A stretch of 6,305 nt of DNA, taken from NCBI GenBank assembly GCA_937975525.1, contig CALJUJ010000362.1, positions 1 through 6,305 of the forward strand. The letters are read 5' to 3'. How positions within the stretch are numbered: position 1 is the first letter of the stretch; each line of letters starts with the position of its first letter. The position numbers and the translations under genes are program-made. Below the pieces are notes generated by a model. It was not told the DNA's origin. It did not search any database and saw only the letters and a list, made by a program, of their open reading frames with translations. Shown here in pieces: positions 6,004 through 6,305 of the stretch. The DNA is from an uncultured bacterium. GTDB lineage: Bacteria > Desulfobacterota > Binatia > HRBIN30.

Positions 6004-6305
6004 CGCCGACGCCAGCCGCGCCAGCTCCTCCACGACGTCGGCCACCGGGATTCGGTGCAGGCAGAGCACGTCGCCGCAAGCGTCGCAGGGCTCGGGCCGG
6101 TGGACGACGCGCAAGCCGCCGCCCAGCGGTCGCCACTGCCGCGGATCGCTCGGCCCGAACAACGCGAGCCCGCGCGCGCCGAGCACGCCGGCGAGGTGGC
6201 TGATCCCGGAATCGTTGCCGACGTAGGCGGCGGCGCGCGCCAGCAGGCCGGCGACGACGGGTAGCGCGGCGTTGGCGACGACCGCCGCCCCGGCGATCCG
6301 CGGCC
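5986..6305 (-). CDS. Glycosyltransferase family 9 (heptosyltransferase-like), C-terminal part
   Basis: The minus strand is open from the window edge to the TAG at 5988-5986, giving the last 106 residues of a longer protein; the N-terminal domain lies outside. The text VVANAALPVVAGLLARAAA followed by YVGNDSGISHLAGVLGARGLALFGPSDPRQWRPLG is the hallmark C-terminal Rossmann motif of ADP-heptose:LPS heptosyltransferases and related GT9 enzymes, where the NDSG...H...A segment binds the nucleotide-sugar. A Cys cluster, PCDACGDVLCLHRIPV, and a final helix ADVVEELARL follow, as is common in the family. These enzymes act on the cytosolic face of the inner membrane in LPS core or other glycan assembly. 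The exact sugar donor cannot be told from this part. The gene converges on and overlaps the AllA-like gene by 18 bp. Confidence 0.92.
   Translation of the reverse strand, partial: PRIAGAAVVANAALPVVAGLLARAAAYVGNDSGISHLAGVLGARGLALFGPSDPRQWRPLGGGLRVVHRPEPCDACGDVLCLHRIPVADVVEELARLASASAEVS

Noticed and set aside
4563..6203. Long plus-strand open frame (546 codons) spanning the receptor and the AllA-like gene
   Set aside because: Extremely Arg-rich translation that crosses two well-supported genes in another frame; a GC-bias artefact.

Overview
The window is very GC-rich (not computed, but most third codon positions are G or C) and comes from a Gram-negative bacterium. A TonB-dependent outer-membrane receptor, periplasmic or exported proteins and a family 9 glycosyltransferase of the LPS-heptosyltransferase type all point to a two-membrane cell. 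The phylum cannot be fixed from this sequence. Myxococcota, Desulfobacterota/Binatia-like lineages or GC-rich Gammaproteobacteria would all fit.

Layout. Positions 1-200 (minus) hold the start of an exported protein with a CARDB/DUF11-like beginning, cut by the window edge. Positions 284-2323 (minus) encode a neutral/alkaline ceramidase-family hydrolase with an N-terminal membrane anchor. Its metal-site motifs are intact, but Thr sits where characterised ceramidases have the catalytic Ser. Positions 2324-2695 form a 372-bp divergent intergenic region without a gene. It carries two adjacent foldable repeat structures: a cloverleaf-like element built on the palindrome ggggacagtcccc, and a long imperfect inverted repeat.

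Positions 2696-6003 (plus) look like one operon: an NnrU-family membrane protein, a TonB-dependent receptor that starts inside the NnrU stop codon (GTGA overlap), and, 24 bp later, an ureidoglycolate lyase (AllA)-like cupin enzyme with a strong Shine-Dalgarno. Positions 5986-6305 (minus) hold the C-terminal part of a GT9 glycosyltransferase that converges on the AllA-like gene and overlaps its last 18 bases.

How they may work together (inference). The three-gene plus-strand cluster combines outer-membrane uptake, a multi-pass inner-membrane protein of a family linked to heme/NO biology, and a small cytosolic enzyme of the ureide-lyase family. No other ureide or purine catabolism gene is visible, so the substrate is open. 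The minus-strand pair suggests an anchored lipid-amide hydrolase next to a secreted protein. Nothing resembling a defence system, CRISPR array, tRNA, rRNA or transposase gene is visible.
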